Below are positions 41,774 through 51,228 of a stretch of DNA of 64,000 bases, piece by piece. Position 1 is the first letter of the stretch, and each line of letters starts with the position of its first letter. A program made the position numbers and the translations under genes. Location of the stretch: positions 1-64,000 of the forward strand of contig JAUWBD010000003.1 in assembly GCA_030605125.1 (NCBI GenBank), given 5' to 3'. The notes beneath the pieces were generated by a model. The model was not told the DNA's origin and did no database searches. It saw only the letters and a list, made by a program, of their open reading frames with translations. The DNA comes from Verrucomicrobiota bacterium. GTDB taxonomy: Bacteria; Verrucomicrobiota; Verrucomicrobiia; Opitutales; Opitutaceae.

Positions 41774-42259
41774 CTACTTGGCCGGCACGACGGAGATCGC
41801 CTGCACCGTCACGCCCACGGTCTGCCCGGGGGTAAAGGTGCCCTGGAGCTGCACGTTTTTCACCTCGCCGCCTTTCGCCCGCGCCGCCTCGCCGATGGGA
41901 AAGCGCAGCGTCGTGAACTTGTCGTAAGAGAGCTTGCTCAGGTCGATCGACCACTCCTGCACGTTCGGGATCTTCAGCAACACCGATCCGGCGCTATTTC
42001 CCGGAGCCAGACGGATTGTGATCTCGATCGCCGCGATCGAGCTCACGTCGTATCCGTTGTTCAGATACAGTCCGGCGCCGCCGTCGGCCGGCCCCAGGAT
42101 GGTGGTGCCGTCCTTGTCGATGCGCTGGGTCGCGCCGATGTTTTGCCACTTTTCGTAGCCGTAGGTGAAGCCGGAGCCCTTGAAGTTGCCAAGGGACTCG
42201 GCGCTGAGCGACGCCACGCCGGCGGCGAGGGCGAGAAGGAGAACGGGGAGGAGGCGCAT
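41774..42259 (-). CDS. Small secreted protein, probable carbohydrate-binding-type beta sandwich
   Basis: The 161-residue product has a clear signal peptide (MRLLPVLLLALAAGVASLSA). The mature 140 residues are rich in beta-type sequence: TYGYEKWQNIGATQRIDKDG, LYLNNGYDVSSIAAIEITIR, then VQEWSIDLSKLSYDKFTTLR and a late VGVTVQAISVVP. The pattern resembles galactose-binding-like or CIA30-type sandwiches but no family can be named. It is divergent from the Asp-box gene at 42449 (189 bp apart), which suggests shared control and perhaps a shared glycan target. A proper terminator follows. Confidence 0.7.
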   Translation of the reverse strand: MRLLPVLLLALAAGVASLSAESLGNFKGSGFTYGYEKWQNIGATQRIDKDGTTILGPADGGAGLYLNNGYDVSSIAAIEITIRLAPGNSAGSVLLKIPNVQEWSIDLSKLSYDKFTTLRFPIGEAARAKGGEVKNVQLQGTFTPGQTVGVTVQAISVVPAK

Positions 42260-42383
42260 TGGTCGGAGTAGGTTTCGGAAGCAGCCAACACCTCGCCGTC
42301 CTGGGCGGCAAGGCGCCCCGCGGCGCAGCTCGTTGCGCTGGCGCCCCGCCCGCCGCGCCTTCGTCGCGATCGCGCCCGCGTTT

Positions 42384-42399
42384 CCGCAAGGGCTTGCGG
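42384..42399. promoter_or_regulatory. Palindrome in the divergent region before an Asp-box gene
   Basis: CCGCAAGGGCTTGCGG, extendable to TTCCGCAAGGGCTTGCGGAA at 42382-42401, lies 49 bp before the ATG at 42449. It is the same as the element before 11501, with similar flanks. Confidence 0.45.
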
Positions 42400-42448
42400 A
42401 ATACTCCGGTGGCGCTTCCCACCCCGCGATCGCTTCGCTTCCTTCTCC

Positions 42449-44554
42449 ATGATGCCCCCATCCCCCCGCCGCCTTGGCCGCCGCCTCGCAACCTCGCTCG
42501 CCCTCGCGCTCGCCGCCGCCTCCGCGGCCTCCGCGCAGTGGCGCCCCGTCACCTTCACCAACGCCGAGCTGCGCGCCAAGGGCACGCTCACCGGCGACGG
42601 TTGCCAATGGTTCCGCGCCGTGGCCATCGCGCCCACCGACGGCGACTTCATGCTCTGGTGCACCGACGTCGGCGGCCTTTTCCGCTCGCTCGACGGCGGT
42701 CGCAACTGGGAACCCACCAACGTCGGTTTCCACTCCCGCGGCTCGGCCGGCGTCGCCATCGATCCGCACAACGCCAACCGCGTGCTGATCGTCGCCGCCA
42801 ACTCCGTCCCCACCACCAAGAACGGCCTCTACCTCTCGACCGACAAGGCCGCCTCCTGGCAACAGGTCCTGCCCGTCGAGATGTCCGGCACGCGCGACAT
42901 GCGCCGCCAGATCGCCTTCGACCCCTCCACCTTCGACGCCGAGGCCGGCTTCACCCGCGTCGTCTATTGGTCGCGCCTCAACGTGGACACCGCGCACAAC
43001 CCCGCCTGGGGCAAGACCGTCACCGACCCCGGCTTCTACAAGTCCACCGACGGCGGCCAGACCTGGGAACGCGTCCCCGGCGGCGAGCAGATGGCCGACG
43101 CGCAGATCGCGGTGCATCCGACGCGTGGATACGTTTACGCCATCAACGCCAAGGGTGTCTTCATCTCGCGCGACGGCGCGCTCACCTGGGAGTCGATTCT
43201 CGAAGGCGAACGCGCCCGCGGCATCGCCGTCTCCCCCGCCGCGCCCGACTCGCTATGGGTCAACTTTGCCGACCGCATCGTCCGCTCCGACGACAGTGGC
43301 GCCAGCTTCCAGACGATCGAAGGCGCCTCCGCCATCGTCGTGGAGAAGTCCTCGCTCCACGACATCAGCGTCTCCGCCTCCGATCCGAGGCGCATCAACA
43401 TCTGGCGCAACTCGCCCAACTGGCACTGGCCGCGCTTCACGTCCGAGGACGGCGGCGCCACCTGGACCGAGGCCAAGATCGACAAGAGCCGCGTGATCGT
43501 GCCCACCAACTCGCGCCAGGGCCACACCGCCATCCACCCGACCAATCCCGACATCGTCCTCTCCGCCGGCGGCGACTACCCGATGATCTCGCGCGACGCC
43601 GGCCGCACCTACACCCTCGCCGGCAACGGCGTGAACAACATCTACATCGGCGGCGCCTTCAACTTCAGCACCGTCGATCCCGACGTCGTTTACCTCGGCT
43701 CGCAGGACTACGCCACGCTGCTCAGCACCGACGGCGGCCAAAACTGGATCTACACCGAGCCCGGCGCCAAAGGCTGGGGCGGCTACAACTACGCCACCTA
43801 CGCCTCCACCGCCGACGTCCTCATCGCCGGCGAGGCCGTTCACTGGGGCGGCCCGCTCGACCGCGCGTTGTCCTTCGACCAGGGCAAGACCTGGGAAATC
43901 TCGAAGGAAAAGATCGAGCCGAAGTTCAGCTACGGCGATCCCCGCGACGCGAAGGTGCTCTTCGCCGGCAAACATCGCACCGCCGACGGCGGCCGCACCT
44001 GGGCTCCGATGGAGGGCGTCACTTCCGTGCGCACGCACGATTTCGCCGACGGCACGCTCTACGGCGTGCGCGAGGCGAAGGACCAGCCCTCGGTGATCGT
44101 GCGCTCCACTGACCACGGCGTCACCTGGACCGACCTTTTCGAGGTGAAAGGCGAGGTGGATGACCTCGCAGTGGACCACAGCCGCCAGCGCATCTACGTC
44201 GTCCGCTGGGGCAAGCTGTTCCAATGGGAGCAATCCTCCGCGCAGCTCCAGGAGATCACGAGCCTCGTGCCCGACCAAGACGGCGCGCCGCACGTGCGCT
44301 CCGTGGCGATCGACCCCGTGGACCCGACCATCGTCTATATGGCGGGCAATCGAAACACCTTCGCCTCCAACGCCAGCGCCCAGCGCTCGCGCGACGCCGG
44401 CGCGACTTGGGAAAACCTCAACCGCCAGACCCCGCTCGACGGCACCGGTCTCGACGGCGCCCGCGAGTCGCACTTCGTCCGCGTGCACGCCAAGACCCGC
44501 GAGCCCTGGTTCGCCACCAACTGCTACGGCGTCTGGATCCACGCCGCGCCGTAG
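42449..44554 (+). CDS. Secreted Asp-box beta-propeller protein, GH74-like
   Basis: The 701-residue product has a signal peptide (about residues 1-30, LATSLALALAAASAASAQ) and the same order of Asp-boxes and connecting segments as the first half of the 14373 fusion: CQWFRAVAIAPTDGDFMLWC, FRSLDGGRNW, YKSTDGGQTW, MISRDAGRTY, LGSQDYATLL and a C-terminus WFATNCYGVWIHAAP. The two are recent paralogues. This copy ends in TAG just where the fused copy reads on, and so serves as the reference for the lost stop. Two Met codons (42449, 42452) are possible starts. A xyloglucanase or related endo-glucanase role is likely from the fold. Confidence 0.87.
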   Translation: MMPPSPRRLGRRLATSLALALAAASAASAQWRPVTFTNAELRAKGTLTGDGCQWFRAVAIAPTDGDFMLWCTDVGGLFRSLDGGRNWEPTNVGFHSRGSAGVAIDPHNANRVLIVAANSVPTTKNGLYLSTDKAASWQQVLPVEMSGTRDMRRQIAFDPSTFDAEAGFTRVVYWSRLNVDTAHNPAWGKTVTDPGFYKSTDGGQTWERVPGGEQMADAQIAVHPTRGYVYAINAKGVFISRDGALTWESILEGERARGIAVSPAAPDSLWVNFADRIVRSDDSGASFQTIEGASAIVVEKSSLHDISVSASDPRRINIWRNSPNWHWPRFTSEDGGATWTEAKIDKSRVIVPTNSRQGHTAIHPTNPDIVLSAGGDYPMISRDAGRTYTLAGNGVNNIYIGGAFNFSTVDPDVVYLGSQDYATLLSTDGGQNWIYTEPGAKGWGGYNYATYASTADVLIAGEAVHWGGPLDRALSFDQGKTWEISKEKIEPKFSYGDPRDAKVLFAGKHRTADGGRTWAPMEGVTSVRTHDFADGTLYGVREAKDQPSVIVRSTDHGVTWTDLFEVKGEVDDLAVDHSRQRIYVVRWGKLFQWEQSSAQLQEITSLVPDQDGAPHVRSVAIDPVDPTIVYMAGNRNTFASNASAQRSRDAGATWENLNRQTPLDGTGLDGARESHFVRVHAKTREPWFATNCYGVWIHAAP

Positions 44555-44726
44555 CGCGCCCACGGGCGCCACCCGCCCCGCCTCCGCGTCGTTCTCGAGC
44601 CGCGGAGGAGACTGGCCGAAAAAAGCCGCGAGAAATCATCGAGCGCACGAAGCGTTGCAGGCGCCTGCAGGCGCGCCGGAGAGCCGCGCCGGCAGCAAGG
44701 ACTTTTGCCGAGTTTGAAAACACGCC

Positions 44727-45626
44727 CTACCCGACCAGCTCCGCCATCAGGGCGTTGAGGCGCCGTCCGTAGGCGCTGAAGTTGTGGAACTTCAACTCCT
44801 CGCCCACGAGCCCCGTCGCGTCCGGATCGCCGTCGATGTGCGGCTCGATCGAGATCGTGTGCGCCTGCCCGCGCGCGAGCGCGTCCGCCAGGATGCGCCG
44901 GATCTCGCCCTGGCCCTCGCCGGGCCAGGTGTGCACGCGGTGCGGCTTGCCCTCGATCTCGCGCAGCACGCCGTCCTTCACGTGGATGTAGTCCACCGCC
45001 TCGCGCACCGCCGCGTAGAAATCCCACGCGTTTTGCTTTGGATACGGAGCAGGCCGGCTCCGGTCCTCGGCGCCCACGGTGTTGCCCGCGTCGAAAATCA
45101 GCCGCAAGCCCGGCACCTCCTCGAGCAACCGTAGCGTGTGCGCCGCGCTCAGGCCGCCGTAGTTGTTGCAGTTCTCATGGAGCGGCACGAGGCCCGCGTC
45201 GCGGAAGCGCGCCACGATCTCGCGCAGGCGCCGAAACCGCTCCGCCTCGAGCTGCTCCTCGCCCGGCCGGATCGCGAAGCTCATGATGCGCACATACCGC
45301 GCGCCGAGCGCCTGCATCCGCGGAATCGCCCGCTCCACCGCGGCCAGCGTCGGCTCGATGGGATCGTCGATCTTCGTCGCCCAGTTCGCGATCGTGGAGG
45401 CGAAAGCGTGGACGCTCACGCCGCTCCCGCGCACCCGTGCGACGAGTTGCTCGAACTCCGCCTCCGGGAGGTCGTGCACGTTGCGCGGTCTCTCGCCGGG
45501 AGCGACGGGACCGAGCGAGACCGCGCGAAACTCGAGGTGCGACCAGCCGAGCAAGCGCATCGCCCGCAACTGCGTTTCCAGCGGAGCGCCCGCTTCGTCG
45601 GCGATGCCGGTGAGGATGGGTTTCAT
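44727..45626 (-). CDS. Sugar phosphate isomerase/epimerase-type TIM-barrel protein
   Basis: The 299-residue protein is of the xylose-isomerase-like / AP-endonuclease-2 barrel type: TGIADEAGAPLETQLRAMRL, GWSHLEFR, VPLHENCNNYGG with a metal-binding Glu and His, LIFDAGNTVG, DYIHVKDG and TISIEPHIDG. Such proteins isomerise or epimerise sugars, and some act as lyases on 3-keto-glycosides. No signal peptide is present. It is divergent from the 1810-residue esterase gene (169 bp) and convergent with the Asp-box gene, from which 172 bp with a 14-bp palindrome (TGCAGGCGCCTGCA, 44656) separate it. The substrate is unknown. Confidence 0.85.
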   Translation of the reverse strand: MKPILTGIADEAGAPLETQLRAMRLLGWSHLEFRAVSLGPVAPGERPRNVHDLPEAEFEQLVARVRGSGVSVHAFASTIANWATKIDDPIEPTLAAVERAIPRMQALGARYVRIMSFAIRPGEEQLEAERFRRLREIVARFRDAGLVPLHENCNNYGGLSAAHTLRLLEEVPGLRLIFDAGNTVGAEDRSRPAPYPKQNAWDFYAAVREAVDYIHVKDGVLREIEGKPHRVHTWPGEGQGEIRRILADALARGQAHTISIEPHIDGDPDATGLVGEELKFHNFSAYGRRLNALMAELVG

Positions 45627-45700
45627 GCGGATCAGGAATTGGCGCGACCCGGAAAGATCAAGCGAGCGAAGCCGTAAACGCGGTCACCATCGCCGCGCCT

Positions 45701-45765
45701 CCGCGCAAGGCTCTGCGCGTAAATGCCCCGCGCCCCGCAACGGATTGCGGGGCGCACTTTTTGTT
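45701..45765 (+). terminator. Terminator-like hairpin in the leader of the 1810-residue protein gene
   Basis: GCGCCCCGCAA and TTGCGGGGCGC form a perfect 11-bp stem with a CGGA loop (45730-45755), followed by ACTTTTTGTT. A smaller stem, CGCGCA with TGCGCG, lies just before it (45702-45719). The pair points in the direction of the gene starting at 45796 and has no forward gene directly upstream to end, so it may act as a leader attenuator. Ordinary insulation from upstream read-through is the alternative. Confidence 0.6.
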
Positions 45766-45795
45766 CCAGTCCCCTTCGCCACCGATGCTGCTCCC

Positions 45796-48700
45796 ATGCC
45801 CCTCCTGTCTCGTTACGTCCGCCGCCTGACCTTGCGCGTCCTCACGCCGGCCCTGCTCCTCGCCGGCCTCGCTTCCGCCCCCGCCCTGCGCGCCCAGCAA
45901 AACCACGTCATCACCCTCGACTTCGAGACCGCCGGGCAGTTCACGAACAATTTCCGCGTGCTCTCCGCCATCGGCGGCGGCACCGCCGCGCAGACGACCT
46001 CCGGCGGCAACGGCTTTTTCCGCCAGGACGTCACCAGCGGCGCGCAGGCCGCCACCTACCTCTTCGACACCACCCCGGGCGACACCACCCGCGAAACCGA
46101 GTCCGCCTTCGACGTGAGCGCCGGCCTCACCATCACCTTCGACGCGCGCACCAACAACAGCAACGGCTCCTTCGCCATCGTCTTCGCCGATCCCGCCAAC
46201 CTGAACAAAAACGTCACGGCGATCTTCAACATCCTCTCCACCGCCAACGGCACCGACCAGCTCCGCTTCTTCAAGAACGGCACGCCCTCCACCTCCGCCA
46301 TCGGCACCCAGGTCGGCTCCACCGTCGCGCCCAGCACCAACCCCGAGCCCAACAACACCTGGTATCCGGTCACCATCACCCTCTCCGTCACCGGCACCAC
46401 CCCCACCCTCACGCTCACCGCCGCCGGCTCCACCACCACCGCCACCTCCGGCTTTGCCGCCGGCGACTTCGACTGGACCAAGACCCTCGTCATCCTCCGC
46501 CTCTTCGATCCCGTCCAGGGCTCCGGCAGCACCGTGGACGTGGACAACCTCGTCATCCGCTCCTGCTGGGCCCCGCGCCCCGCCGCCGAGGTCAACGTCG
46601 CCCCCGTCCTCCCCACGATCCCCACCCAGACCGCCGAGGCCGCGAAACCCTTCTCGATCAACTCCGCCGCCACCGACGCCAACACCCCGCCGCAGGCCCT
46701 CTCCTACGAGCTGCTCAACCCGCCCGCCGGCGCCACCATCTCCTCCGCCGGCCTCATCACCTGGACGCCCACCATCGCCCAGGGCGGCGCCACCTACACC
46801 CTCACCGTCCGCGTCACCGACGCCGGCGCGCCCCCGCTCTCCGCCACCGCCTCCTTCGACGTAGTGGTTTCCGAATACGTCCCCGAGCCCAACGTCGCCC
46901 CCGTCCTCCCCTCTCAGCCGGACCGCACCGTCACCGTCAACGACTGGACCACCGGCGGCGTCCTCACCGTCAACAACGCCGCCACCGACGCCAACCTTCC
47001 GCCCCAGAATCTCTTCTACGAGCTCCTCAACCCGCCCGCCGGCGCCACCATCAGCCAGAGCGGCGTCATCACCTGGACGTCCACCGCCGAGCAGGCCAAC
47101 GCCACCTACACGATCACCACGCGCGTCACCGACGACGGCTCGCCCGCCCTCTCCGCCACCAACTCCTTCCAGGTCACCGTCCTCCCCAACACCGGTTTCA
47201 ACTCCACCTACGACTTCGCCGCCGCCTCCCAGTTCACCGGCAACTTCCGCTCCCTCGCCGCCCTCGGCGGCGGCAGCGCCGGCCACTCCTCCAACGAAGG
47301 CGGCATGCTCCGCGTCGATGCCAACACCTCCAGCGGCAACACCTACGTCGCCTGGCTCTTCGACACCACCCCGACCAACACCACCCTCGAGACGCAGTCC
47401 ACCTTCGACACCGCCTCGCCCGTCCGCGTCGCCTTCGACCTCCGCGCCGTCACCTCCGACTCCAACGTCGCCGTCATTTTCGCCGACGCCGAGAACCTCA
47501 ACAACAACGTCGTCGCCGCCTTCAATCTCCGCACCGGCGCCGACACCGTCCGCTTCTTCCGCAACGCCGCCCGCAACACCGCCGGCACCACCCTCTCCCT
47601 CGGCACCCAGGTCGGCACCACCGTCAACGTCAGCTCCGCCGCCGAGCCCGGCGCGGGCACCGCCTTCACCAATCTCCAGTTCACCCTCTCCCGCGACGGC
47701 TCCACGCCCACCCTCGCCGTCCACGCCGCCGGCGCCGACCCCGTCGCCTACACCTTCCACAAAGGCACCCTCAACTGGGCCCGCACCGTCATCATTCTCC
47801 GCGTAGTGGACGCCGGCGGCAACGTCGCCAACACCCACGTCGATCTCGACAACCTCGCCTTCTCCGCCAGCGGCGGCCCGCTCTCTCCGATCACCGCCAA
47901 CACCGCCCCGCGCTTCGAGGCCGTCCCCTCCCGCACGATCCCCGCCGGCCGCCTCCTCGTCGTCGCCAACCCCGCGGTCGATTTCGACGTCCCGCGCCAG
48001 ACCGTCACCTACGCGCTCACCCAGGCCCCCGCCGGCGCCACCATCGACAGCGAGGGCACCATCCTCTGGCGCCCCACCGCCGCCGACGTATCCGCCACGC
48101 CCTACACCTTCACCACCACCGCGACCGACAACGGCTCGCCCGCCCAGACCGCGACCAACAGCTTCCAAGTCGTAGTCACCGCCGCCCAAAACCTCGGCGC
48201 CTTCACCACCGACCTCGACTTCCTCACGCCCGGTCAGTTCGACGCCGCCTTCCGCTCCGTCACCGATCTCGGCGGCGGCCCCCGCGGCCAGGTCGGCAAC
48301 CGCCTCGTCGTGGACGCCACCTCCAACGGCGGCAACCAGAACCAGGCCTGGCTCCTCGACACCACGCCCGCCGACACCACCGCGGCCACCCAGACCGCCT
48401 TCCCCACCACCTCTCCCCTCACCGTCAGCTTCACCACCCGCGTCGCCTTCGCCGGCGCCGACGCCTCCGTCGGCATCGTCTTCGCCGACTCGCGCAACGC
48501 CGCCAACAACGTCTCCGCCCTCCTCAACCTCCGCCACGACTCCGAGCAGCTCCGCTTCTTCCGCGACGGCTCCTTCACCCAGCGCTCGCTCTCCAGCGGC
48601 ACCCAGGTCGGCTCCAGCGTGAATCTCCTCACCGCCGCCGAGCCCGGCTACGTCGAGTATCTGCCCGTCACCGTCACGCTCAGCGTCTCCGGCACCACGC

Positions 48701-51228
48701 CCACCCTCACCGTGCGCCTCGGCGACGCCGATCCCATCACCTCGTCCTTCGTCGCCGGCGACATCGACTGGAGCACCACCCTCGTCCTCCTCCGTGTCAA
48801 CGACCCCAACGTCGGCCGCAACACGACGATCGAGTTCAACAACCTCCTCGTCGCCGGCCCCTCGCCCGTCGCCGCCGCCGCGCCTCCGCTCGCGCCCGCG
48901 CCCGCCTCGCCCGGCGACAACCTCCTCACCGTCAACCCCGGCTTCGAGGCCGTCTCCTTCAGCACCGGCGAAAACGTGACCGCCTCCTTCAGCGGCTGGG
49001 AGGCTTTCAAATACCAGACCTTCGACGGCTCCGGCGCGCAGGTGATCAACGGCAGCATCGGCGCCGGCACCACCACCGAGGGCACCCGCGCCTTCTACAT
49101 CAACTGGGGCGGCTGGCTCCAGACCGCCCGCGCCTCCCGCGCCGCCGTCACCCCCGGCCAGACGCTCGAGTTTTCCTACGACCAGCGCAGCCTGCTCCGC
49201 AACTTCCCCAACGAGAAGCTCGGCACCCTCCGCTTCCTCGAGTTCTTCGACTCCGCCGGCCTGCGCATCAAGCAGGTCTGGGGCACCGACAGCGACTACA
49301 AGGTCCAATACGACGGCCCCAACGCCACCGGCGTCTGGGAAACCTTCACCCTCCGCGCCACCGTGCCGCCCGGCGCCGCCTCCGTCGGCGTGCGCCTCGA
49401 CGCCCCCCTCGGCAACTACAACAGCGAGCAAGCCAACTACGTCCGCGACCGCCACGTCGTCTTTGACAACGTCCGCCTCACCGTAGTCCCCGAGACGCTC
49501 GACCGCCTCGCCGTGCGCCGTGCCCCGCGCCTCGTCGAGCCGGGTAAGACCGCCGCGCTCCGCATCAACCACGCCACGCTCGCCGCACGCACGCTCCGCG
49601 TCGCCCTCCTCGATGCCGCCGGCACCGAGCGCGCCTCCGCCGCCACCCTCGTGCCCGCCGGCCGCTTCCGCGCCACGCCGGTCAATGTCGCCATCCCCGC
49701 CGGCCTGCCCGACGGCACCTACTCCTGGCGCATCGAGCTGCGCCCCTCCGCCGGCGGCGCCGCCCTCGCCACGATCAACCAGCCCGGCGTGCTCATCGAC
49801 CAGTCGGTCGCCGCGCCCACGCTCAACGCCACCGACTTCCCCGCCGGCCACGCGCGCATCCAGTGGCAAGGCCGCATCCAGGAAAGCGGCAACGCCCGCA
49901 TCTGGCACTGGTATGGCTCCGAGATCCGCCTGCGCTTCAGCGGCACCTCGCTCGCCATGACCGGCTCCACCGTCGCCGACATCTGGGGCGGCCATCACAG
50001 CCAGAACATCTCCGTCGTGGTGAACGACGACTTCGACAACCCGCTCGTCGTCGCCACCCGCTCCGACGGCTCCACCACCACGATCCCGCTCGTCAGCGGC
50101 CTGCCCGATGGCATCCACACCGTCCGCCTCTACAAGAGCTCCGAGACCGACCGCCGCCACCGCTTCGACTCCTTCCGGGTCGATGCCGGCCGCGGCCTCC
50201 TCGCCTTCGAGCCGCTCCCCTCGCGCCGCATGGAATCCTACGGCGACTCCGTCACCAGCGGCTCCAGCGCCTCCCATCCCTTCTGGGGCTACTCCATGCT
50301 CATCGGCCGCGAGCTCGACACCGACTTCCGCAACATCTCCAAGGGCGGCACCGGCGTCGCCGCCTCCTTCAGCGGCCAGGCCATCCTCGTCAATTACTTC
50401 AACAACCTCAGCTTCCCCGACGTCTTCAGCGCCTCCAACGGCCTGAAATACGACCTCACCCAGTGGACGCCCGACGTCGTCACCTGCGGCATCGGCCACA
50501 ACGACCAATTCAACAACGGCCACCTCACCTTCAACAGCCGCTACGCCGAGTTCAAGGGGCTCATCCGCGACGCCTATCCGAACGTGCCCTTCCTCTCGCT
50601 CAACACCGTCATCGCCGGCAGCGCCAACCTCGGCCACTTCCAAAACGCCACCGATCCGCTCACCCGCGACGACCCGCGCCACCGCTTCGTCTATCAGCCC
50701 GCCACCTGGAGCGACTCCAACACCATCCACCCGCCCACCGACGCACACATCGCGATGGTCTATGGCGACGAGCGCCGGATAAGTTTCGCCGACGTCGTCG
50801 AGGACCTCGCCGGCTGGGGCCTGCCCGCGCCCGAGGCGCCCGCCGACACCGACTACGAGGCTTGGGCCCTGGCCAACTTCACCCTCGCCCAGCGCATCCA
50901 CGGCGTGCACGCGCCCGCCGCCGCGCCCTTCGGCGACGGCGTGCCGAACCTCCTGCGCTTTGCCCTCGGCGGCACGCTCACGCCCGGCGGCTCCTCCGCG
51001 CCCGCGATCACCCTGCCCACCCCCGCGACGGACAACGGCGGCCGCCTGCAGCTCAGCTTCCCCCGCGCCAGCGCCGACGTGATCTACGTCGTCGAGACCT
51101 CCAGCGATCTCGTCACCTGGCAGCAGGCCGCGCTCTACTCCGGCGCCGCGGGCGGCACGACCACCTGGACCGACACCGTGCCCGCCGCCCCCCGCCGCTT
51201 CGCCCGCCTGCGCATCGTCTCCCCGTAA
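45796..51228 (+). CDS. Very large secreted modular protein with a CE2-type SGNH esterase domain
   Basis: The 1810-residue product has a signal peptide ending ALRAQ. Three related jelly-roll modules (about residues 35-255, 468-690 and 801-1020), each opening like LDFETAGQFTNNFR, alternate with putative Ig-type modules (265-360, 365-465, 701-795; PAGATISSAGLITWTPT). A CBM-like module follows (about 1040-1232, VNPGFEAVSF). The enzyme domain (about 1350-1670) has a CE2-like beta sandwich and an SGNH hydrolase with SYGDSVTSG (S1485), GGTGVA, CGIGHND and a late His in TIHPPTDAH; CE2 enzymes remove acetyl groups from polysaccharides. Residues about 1685-1810 form the Verrucomicrobial end module (FALGG, VVETSSDLVTW). 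The ATG at 45796 is the first before a good signal peptide. Confidence 0.87.
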   Translation: MPLLSRYVRRLTLRVLTPALLLAGLASAPALRAQQNHVITLDFETAGQFTNNFRVLSAIGGGTAAQTTSGGNGFFRQDVTSGAQAATYLFDTTPGDTTRETESAFDVSAGLTITFDARTNNSNGSFAIVFADPANLNKNVTAIFNILSTANGTDQLRFFKNGTPSTSAIGTQVGSTVAPSTNPEPNNTWYPVTITLSVTGTTPTLTLTAAGSTTTATSGFAAGDFDWTKTLVILRLFDPVQGSGSTVDVDNLVIRSCWAPRPAAEVNVAPVLPTIPTQTAEAAKPFSINSAATDANTPPQALSYELLNPPAGATISSAGLITWTPTIAQGGATYTLTVRVTDAGAPPLSATASFDVVVSEYVPEPNVAPVLPSQPDRTVTVNDWTTGGVLTVNNAATDANLPPQNLFYELLNPPAGATISQSGVITWTSTAEQANATYTITTRVTDDGSPALSATNSFQVTVLPNTGFNSTYDFAAASQFTGNFRSLAALGGGSAGHSSNEGGMLRVDANTSSGNTYVAWLFDTTPTNTTLETQSTFDTASPVRVAFDLRAVTSDSNVAVIFADAENLNNNVVAAFNLRTGADTVRFFRNAARNTAGTTLSLGTQVGTTVNVSSAAEPGAGTAFTNLQFTLSRDGSTPTLAVHAAGADPVAYTFHKGTLNWARTVIILRVVDAGGNVANTHVDLDNLAFSASGGPLSPITANTAPRFEAVPSRTIPAGRLLVVANPAVDFDVPRQTVTYALTQAPAGATIDSEGTILWRPTAADVSATPYTFTTTATDNGSPAQTATNSFQVVVTAAQNLGAFTTDLDFLTPGQFDAAFRSVTDLGGGPRGQVGNRLVVDATSNGGNQNQAWLLDTTPADTTAATQTAFPTTSPLTVSFTTRVAFAGADASVGIVFADSRNAANNVSALLNLRHDSEQLRFFRDGSFTQRSLSSGTQVGSSVNLLTAAEPGYVEYLPVTVTLSVSGTTPTLTVRLGDADPITSSFVAGDIDWSTTLVLLRVNDPNVGRNTTIEFNNLLVAGPSPVAAAAPPLAPAPASPGDNLLTVNPGFEAVSFSTGENVTASFSGWEAFKYQTFDGSGAQVINGSIGAGTTTEGTRAFYINWGGWLQTARASRAAVTPGQTLEFSYDQRSLLRNFPNEKLGTLRFLEFFDSAGLRIKQVWGTDSDYKVQYDGPNATGVWETFTLRATVPPGAASVGVRLDAPLGNYNSEQANYVRDRHVVFDNVRLTVVPETLDRLAVRRAPRLVEPGKTAALRINHATLAARTLRVALLDAAGTERASAATLVPAGRFRATPVNVAIPAGLPDGTYSWRIELRPSAGGAALATINQPGVLIDQSVAAPTLNATDFPAGHARIQWQGRIQESGNARIWHWYGSEIRLRFSGTSLAMTGSTVADIWGGHHSQNISVVVNDDFDNPLVVATRSDGSTTTIPLVSGLPDGIHTVRLYKSSETDRRHRFDSFRVDAGRGLLAFEPLPSRRMESYGDSVTSGSSASHPFWGYSMLIGRELDTDFRNISKGGTGVAASFSGQAILVNYFNNLSFPDVFSASNGLKYDLTQWTPDVVTCGIGHNDQFNNGHLTFNSRYAEFKGLIRDAYPNVPFLSLNTVIAGSANLGHFQNATDPLTRDDPRHRFVYQPATWSDSNTIHPPTDAHIAMVYGDERRISFADVVEDLAGWGLPAPEAPADTDYEAWALANFTLAQRIHGVHAPAAAPFGDGVPNLLRFALGGTLTPGGSSAPAITLPTPATDNGGRLQLSFPRASADVIYVVETSSDLVTWQQAALYSGAAGGTTTWTDTVPAAPRRFARLRIVSP

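Noticed and set aside
44656-44669. Perfect 14-bp palindrome TGCAGGCGCCTGCA between convergent genes
   Set aside because: There is no promoter to serve and no second copy seen. Chance is likely in such GC-rich DNA.
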